NCBI GenBank assembly: GCA_913055135.1 | Contig: CAJXJV010000075.1 | Span: forward strand, 1-6,750 | Origin: an uncultured Desulfurobacterium sp. | GTDB lineage: Bacteria; Aquificota; Aquificia; Desulfurobacteriales; Desulfurobacteriaceae | Length of the DNA stretch: 6,750 nucleotides | Direction: 5' to 3' | Part shown: piece after piece, positions 5,202 to 6,750 of the stretch | Position numbering within the stretch: the first letter of the stretch is position 1 | Layout: every line of letters begins with the position of its first letter | Translations under genes and position numbers: made by a program | Notes under the pieces: generated by a model | Seen by the model: the letters and a program-made list of their open reading frames with translations, nothing else | Told to the model about the DNA's origin: nothing | Database searches by the model: none

Positions 5202-5623
5202 TAGAAGTCCTCCATTGCTGGAGCAAACTTTGGAACGGCAACAGCTATGTGCATTTCCATTAAGAACTTCGGAGCTTTTACTTCAAAATTTCTAACGGTT
5301 TCTTTTTCCTCAAGTACCTGAAACTGTCCAATTTTGATTTCTGAAAGGACTTTCTCTATTTGACCCATAAGGTTGAGGATATTGTTAACACCTCTTTCAT
5401 ACATCGGGGCGGGGTCTTCTGGAATTTTCTCCTCTTCTCTCACACCAAAGGCTATGGCAAGAATCATTACCTTTTTATCCGCTTCTTCTGTAAACTCAGC
5501 AGGGATAATCGAAATAAAAGGAAACTGCCTTACGTCCCTCGGCTGGTCAATGCCTATGTAAACGTTTGCATCTGTTCCTTTTTCAAGTCTTTTCTTAAGC
5601 TCTTCTATGAACCCGAACCACAT
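5201..5623 (-). CDS. tail-terminator / Mu gp37-like head-tail joining protein
   Basis: This 140-residue protein begins with a helix (FIEELKKRLEK, 5-15). A strand pair follows with the phrase QPRDVRQFPFISIIPAE (27-43), then a strand rich in hydrophobic residues (MILAIAFGV, 53-61), a helix (about 75-95), and a final strand (MEMHIAVAVPKF). The pattern of a short helix, FPFISI-like strand and later beta strands is typical of small tail-completion or tail-terminator proteins (gpU, gp17 or Mu gp37-like), which cap the tail and dock it to the head. It follows a gp36-like adaptor, as gp37 follows gp36 in Mu. It starts in a TAATG overlap with the adaptor gene, behind a GGAGAGG site. The class is likely; the exact family is uncertain. 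Confidence 0.55.
   Translation of the reverse strand: MWFGFIEELKKRLEKGTDANVYIGIDQPRDVRQFPFISIIPAEFTEEADKKVMILAIAFGVREEEKIPEDPAPMYERGVNNILNLMGQIEKVLSEIKIGQFQVLEEKETVRNFEVKAPKFLMEMHIAVAVPKFAPAMEDF
5208..5213 (-). promoter_or_regulatory. ribosome-binding site of the nuclease gene
   Basis: GGAGGA on the minus strand lies seven bases or fewer before the ATG at 5201, within the last codons of the upstream gene. It supports the TAATG-coupled start. Confidence 0.7.
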
Positions 5624-5988
5624 TAGCCTCTCCTTATCGGGAAAGATGCGTAGCCTATCTTCTGGGTTGTTGTACTGGTCAGTCCAAGGGCTTCAAGAGT
5701 TATTGAATTTTCAAGGCTTTTGAGTAGTTCTCTGTAGTTTTTTACTTTTTCGTTGTATTCGCTTTCGTTTCCGTCCCCTGTGTAATAGTCAATTACGGAG
5801 ATGTAGCAGGCGTAAACCCTTGCAAGTTCTTTTAAATGTGGGTTGTCTTTGAGTTCCGGAAAAATGGAAGGAGAAACTCCGAGTTTTGCAAGAACCCGTT
5901 CAACATACAGGTTTGCCCTTTCAATATTTTTCTCATCAACAGATACGGAACTCCCTTCAAGTTCTTCTAAGGTAATGAACTCAGTCAT
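5623..5988 (-). CDS. head-tail adaptor, Mu gp36-like (DUF1320-like)
   Basis: This 121-residue, mainly helical protein resembles small head-tail connector adaptors (Mu gp36 / HK97 gp6 type). It has a short N-terminal segment FITLEELEG (4-12). A helix with an asparagine/alanine face (NIERANLYVERVLAKLG, 21-37) matches the 'set of residues forming a helical bundle' region of the family. A central helix follows (LKELARVYACYISVIDYYT, 52-70), then a charged helix (about 74-95). Adaptors of this kind form a ring under the portal and open the path for the tail. The gene overlaps the end of the gp10-like gene by 8 bases and is followed by the tail-terminator-like gene, the order expected for a connector module. 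No residue-level signature fixes the family, so the name rests on shape and context. Confidence 0.55.
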   Translation of the reverse strand: MTEFITLEELEGSSVSVDEKNIERANLYVERVLAKLGVSPSIFPELKDNPHLKELARVYACYISVIDYYTGDGNESEYNEKVKNYRELLKSLENSITLEALGLTSTTTQKIGYASFPIRRG

Positions 5989-6460
5989 TCAAAACCTCCG
6001 GGAGTTTTGAACGGAAATAGAGTTTCCCTGCTTCCATTGCGGTTTTCATTTTCTGTTCGTAGTCTCCAAAGAAGTAGTGTCTTGCACGGATACCAGGGTG
6101 AACTACTGATTCCTTACGCCGATAACCGTCAGAAGTGGGTATTAAGAGATGTTTTCGCTTCTTTGCCCTTATGACGTAAGGACCTTTTGTGCCGAACTCA
6201 AGGAATCTACCGTATTGAAGGAAGTTATTCTTCCCTGCTCCGTAAATTACAACTCTTGTTTCCGATTCTGGAACTGCCATTATGGACTGAATGAGATTAC
6301 CAGTCCTGCTTTTGAAAAGCTCTTTTCTTTTAATCCTTTCAACCGTCTGATTAACGTATGAATCCCCTATAACACCTAAAGTAGCTCCCGCAAGCTGGAG
6401 GAGCCTGCGGGAGATTTTTGCAAAATCGAAGTTTTGTTTTACTGTTATTTCAATTGACAT
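5981..6460 (-). CDS. HK97 gp10-like / virion morphogenesis protein
   Basis: This 159-residue protein has the mark of the HK97 gp10 / Mu gpG-type families: an RTGNLIQSI segment (52-60), then GRFLEFGTKGPYVI (84-97) with the diagnostic EFGT, and a basic loop (KKRKH, 100-104) before LLIPTSDG. After that comes VHPGIRARHYF (120-130), the common 'HPG-x-x-A-R-x-F' ending, and a C-terminal helix. Such proteins complete the connector or the tail tube next to the head. The gene starts 3 bases after the capsid stop and has GGAG seven bases before its ATG, and the next gene overlaps its end. The fold class is confident; head completion versus tail completion is not resolved. Confidence 0.75.
   Translation of the reverse strand: MSIEITVKQNFDFAKISRRLLQLAGATLGVIGDSYVNQTVERIKRKELFKSRTGNLIQSIMAVPESETRVVIYGAGKNNFLQYGRFLEFGTKGPYVIRAKKRKHLLIPTSDGYRRKESVVHPGIRARHYFFGDYEQKMKTAMEAGKLYFRSKLPEVLND
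5995..5999 (-). promoter_or_regulatory. ribosome-binding site of the head-tail adaptor gene
   Basis: GGAGG on the minus strand lies six bases before the ATG at 5988 and inside the gp10-like coding sequence. It supports the overlapping start. Confidence 0.75.
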
Positions 6461-6463
6461 CTA

Positions 6464-6750
6464 TCACTCCACTTTAACGTTCTTAACAACTGCGACAGCG
6501 TATGGAGATAGAACAGTGAATCCACAATACCATTCAAACCTGTATCTGATTGCCAGTTTATCCTGGACATCTCCTAATTTTCTGTACTGTATCCCGGCTC
6601 CACCATTTCCGCCGTAAAGTCCCGTTACACCGTCTGCAACAGAAAAGTAGAGACCATAAATCTCTGTTAGAGCATTACCATCCGCATCCGTTGTTAGAGG
6701 GGCATATTCACTCTGGAGAACAGGTTTTCCATCAAAGGTGAGAACGGGAC
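6464..6750 (-). CDS. probable major capsid protein, C-terminal 95 residues (runs off the right edge)
   Basis: An open frame enters from the right edge and ends at TGA 6464-6466. It has no start in the window. The translation contains SEYAPLTTDADG, an aromatic/Gly-rich stretch (YGLYFSV, GLYGGNGGAG), then KLAIRYRFEWYCGFTVLSP and a last AVAVVKNVKVE. A Gly-rich turn, a strand reading AIRYRFEWY-GFTVL, and the ending SPYAVAVVKNV are typical of C-termini of HK97-fold phage coat proteins, where a late 'P-x-A-V-A-x-V-K' strand follows the last domain. The connector genes come right after it, which suits a coat gene. The stop is followed by TAG and by the ATG of the next gene within 3 bases. A wholly different structural protein cannot be excluded from 95 residues. 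Confidence 0.6.
   Translation of the reverse strand, partial: PVLTFDGKPVLQSEYAPLTTDADGNALTEIYGLYFSVADGVTGLYGGNGGAGIQYRKLGDVQDKLAIRYRFEWYCGFTVLSPYAVAVVKNVKVE

Noticed and set aside
5360..5626. Plus-strand open frames opposite the tail-terminator-like gene
   Set aside because: They are shadows of a coupled minus-strand gene that has good start signals on both sides, and they have no start signals of their own.
6149..6741. Plus-strand open frames opposite the gp10-like and capsid genes, including a His/Pro-rich one near the right edge
   Set aside because: The minus-strand reading gives the EFGT and HPG motifs and a continuous capsid-like C-terminus. The plus-strand products are compositional shadows.

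Overview
The window is the end of a Mu-like (transposable-type) prophage lying against a host tRNA-Asn gene. The host looks like a thermophilic bacterium: the phage proteins are rich in Lys and Glu, the tRNA has very GC-rich stems with an encoded CCA end, and the phage DNA is much more AT-rich. An Aquificota-type host (for example a Desulfurobacterium relative) would fit, but that is only an inference.

Layout. Positions 1-88 hold flanking host DNA with a near-consensus sigma70 promoter (TTGACA, 17 bp, TATATT) that reads into tRNA-Asn(GTT) at 89-164. Positions 165-343 carry no gene. They are AT-rich and packed with related short direct and inverted repeats, ending in a bidirectional hairpin terminator; this is probably the phage terminus. 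From 344 to the right edge every gene is on the minus strand, so transcription runs right to left toward the tRNA. The genes are almost gapless, several joined by TAATG or ATGA overlaps, so this is one late operon whose promoter lies off the right edge.

In order of transcription the operon encodes: the C-terminus of a probable major capsid protein; an HK97 gp10-like / virion-morphogenesis protein; a gp36-like head-tail adaptor; a gp37-like or tail-terminator-like protein; a small PD-(D/E)xK nuclease; a membrane-anchored coiled-coil protein (gp25-like); a winged-helix protein (gp26-like); the small terminase (gp27-like, DUF3486); the large terminase (gp28-like); a portal; and a minor head protein of the Mu F family that is broken into two reading frames.

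Together these genes build the head, package DNA into it and join it to the tail. Three points stand out: the capsid/connector block precedes the terminase/portal block, the reverse of Mu; the Mu F gene needs a -1 frameshift to be whole; and the repeat array at the tRNA-proximal edge looks like a set of transposase-binding sites that also doubles as a terminator. No clearly unprecedented system is visible.
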